Part shown: in pieces, positions 40,442 through 41,202 of the stretch
How positions within the stretch are numbered: the stretch's first letter is position 1
Layout: each line of letters starts with the position of its first letter
From: JAEZJZ01 sp964450265
GTDB lineage: Bacteria; Bacillota; UBA994; UBA5500
Direction: 5' to 3'
Assembly (NCBI GenBank): GCA_964450265.1
Contig: CAYVCY010000004.1
Coordinates: 1-41,202 of the forward strand
DNA length: 41,202 nucleotides
The notes under the pieces: generated by a model
What the model saw: the letters and a program-made list of their open reading frames with translations, nothing else
Told to the model about the DNA's origin: nothing
The model's database searches: none
Translations under genes and position numbers: made by a program

Positions 40442-40794
40442 TTCTCCCCGGATGCCTCTGCCGGCAGAATTAGCTTCAACTTCCCTGCCCGATAAGCATC
40501 CAACGCCTCCTGCACAGTGCAACCCCTGGCCTGATAGACGGTCATGCTGTGTGATTCCAACATTCCTTCGGCATTTGGACCGAGATGCCCGGTGACCAAC
40601 GCATCCACTTGAGCATCTAGCACCCGCTGCGCGGCGGCGATGGCTGCTCCGTGATCGACCATCACCCCTGGATTGGCCATAGCTTCTACCTGATCAGTGT
40701 CGGTATCCACCACCAACAGATAAGAACAACGTCCAAAGCGCTCATCCAACTGATCACCAAGGCTCTTGCCTTTACTAGTGACACAAATGCGCAT
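40438..40794 (-). CDS. NifX/NifB-type (dinitrogenase Fe-Mo cofactor biosynthesis) protein
   Basis: A 118-residue member of the NifX superfamily: MRICVTSKGKSLGDQLDERF at the N-terminus and the DALVTGHLGPNAEGMLESH core. It has one cysteine in each half (C4, ARGC), fewer than typical nitrogenase-linked forms. Start ATG 40794 follows AAGGGGG. It lies 62 bp after the DUF5320 gene and overlaps the first ATPase by 4 nt. Confidence 0.9.
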   Translation of the reverse strand: MRICVTSKGKSLGDQLDERFGRCSYLLVVDTDTDQVEAMANPGVMVDHGAAIAAAQRVLDAQVDALVTGHLGPNAEGMLESHSMTVYQARGCTVQEALDAYRAGKLKLILPAEASGEK

Positions 40795-40856
40795 ACTCTT
40801 GCACCCCCTTTGGAGTAGAGCTGGAGCAGCCGGGCCACTCCAGCTGCTGATAGACG

Positions 40857-41078
40857 CTACTTCTCCGACCGCTTCTGCAGCTCGCCTATTTGACCTCGCA
40901 ACGCTGCAATCTCATCCCGGAGGGTGCTCACCCTGTCAGCGGCGGTGTAGCGACGGCCCGGGGCACGACGGGCTCCAGTCCAATTGCAGAAAGCGCGAAC
41001 AGGCATAATACAATTGCCCCGCCCCCAACCGGTCATCCGGCCACGGCCGACTGGGCCGGTGCCATCAAATCTGGGCAT
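40857..41078 (-). CDS. DUF5320 family small protein
   Basis: A 73-residue protein starting MPRFDGTGPVGRGRMTGWGR, the DUF5320 signature, where related proteins read PxGxGPMTGxGxGxC. A cysteine-containing GNCIM and CNWTGARR follow, then a coiled coil (TLRDEIAALRGQIGELQKRS). Members occur beside NifX-like and MinD-ferredoxin genes in anaerobes; their role is not known, although the glycine-rich head and cysteines hint at metal or cluster binding. Start ATG 41078 is 9 nt after GGAGG. It is the first gene of the operon. Confidence 0.88.
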   Translation of the reverse strand: MPRFDGTGPVGRGRMTGWGRGNCIMPVRAFCNWTGARRAPGRRYTAADRVSTLRDEIAALRGQIGELQKRSEK

Positions 41079-41112
41079 CAATGTTCACCTCCTCCACAAT
41101 ATCGCTGCGCTT

Positions 41113-41173
41113 CCCATGTCATAATGGGCATGTGCTCATAAACAGCATACGCCTTGAAATGGGCATATGTCAA
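41113..41173 (-). promoter_or_regulatory. promoter and operator of the DUF5320/NifX/MinD operon
   Basis: On the minus strand TTGACA (41168-41173) and TATGCT (41144-41149) are 18 bp apart. A palindrome CCCAT-N6-ATGGG (41113-41128) lies just after the start region, and ATGGGCAT occurs a second time (41159-41166) overlapping the spacer next to the -35. The duplicated word suggests a regulator site. On the plus strand a ribosome binding site GGAGG stands at 41193-41197, so a divergent gene probably begins just past the end of the window. Confidence 0.5.
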
Positions 41174-41202
41174 CAACCGTTGTGAAAATAACGGAGGTTT
41201 TC

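Noticed and set aside
1..41202. tRNA, rRNA, phage or toxin-antitoxin genes
   Set aside because: All intergenic stretches were read for these and none showed the needed features. Small frames there lack ribosome binding sites.

Overview
The window is about 41 kb of gene-dense bacterial chromosome of medium GC, mostly read from the minus strand. It suggests a strictly anaerobic, spore-former-type Bacillota (Clostridia-like or a related uncultured lineage). Reasons: a lysine-fermentation operon, arginine deiminase, many 4Fe-4S proteins (a ferredoxin, a polyferredoxin-like membrane protein, two MinD/ferredoxin ATPases, a Fe-S aldo/keto reductase), strong GGAGG ribosome binding sites, and several families of dispersed intergenic hairpin repeats. 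No rRNA, tRNA, CRISPR array, transposase or phage gene is visible. Species cannot be named from the sequence.

Layout. 1-4.3 kb: a MerR/TipAS regulator with its own operator-promoter, an L-2-amino-thiazoline-4-carboxylate hydrolase-like protein, an RNase HI fused in frame to a seven-bladed YVTN propeller, and an AraC/GyrI-like regulator. 4.3-7.5 kb: an unrecognised protein, then a redox module (Crp/Fnr regulator, thioredoxin, 4Fe-4S membrane protein, ferredoxin). Two promoters of this module carry the same 19-bp near-palindrome at the same distance from the -10 box. 7.5-8.9 kb: endonuclease III and a 3-methyladenine glycosylase whose C-terminus runs into a dispersed repeat. 9-11.2 kb: a membrane-anchored unknown protein and a non-coding stretch holding a 286-bp tandem duplication.

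11.2-21.7 kb is the centrepiece: one tightly packed minus-strand operon in the order kce-kdd-kamA-kamB-kamD-kamE-kat-atoD-atoA-thiolase. It is preceded by a consensus-like promoter, a leader with the hallmarks of a lysine riboswitch (L-box) and an intrinsic terminator. The genes convert lysine to beta-lysine, 3,5-diaminohexanoate, 5-amino-3-oxohexanoate, then acetoacetate plus 3-aminobutyryl-CoA. No 3-aminobutyryl-CoA ammonia-lyase (kal) is present. A class III aminotransferase stands in its place and probably makes acetoacetyl-CoA directly, so lysine would go to acetyl-CoA rather than through crotonyl-CoA to butyrate. That fits an oxidative, possibly syntrophic, lifestyle.

21.8-30.4 kb holds housekeeping and lipid genes: a TagO/WecA-type transferase, a TtcA-like tRNA thiolase, UbiA/MenA-like prenyltransferase, polyprenyl diphosphate synthase, MGDG-synthase-like glycosyltransferase, endonuclease IV, arginine deiminase and small unknowns. 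30.7-37.5 kb: Fe-S aldo/keto reductase, MFS transporter, histidine phosphatase, O6-alkylguanine-DNA alkyltransferase, TyrRS and leucyl aminopeptidase. 37.8-41.2 kb: an operon of DUF5320, NifX/NifB-like, two MinD/ferredoxin ATPases and a second NifX-like protein, followed by a UPF0251/DUF134 regulator with its own palindromic operator and a strong terminator.
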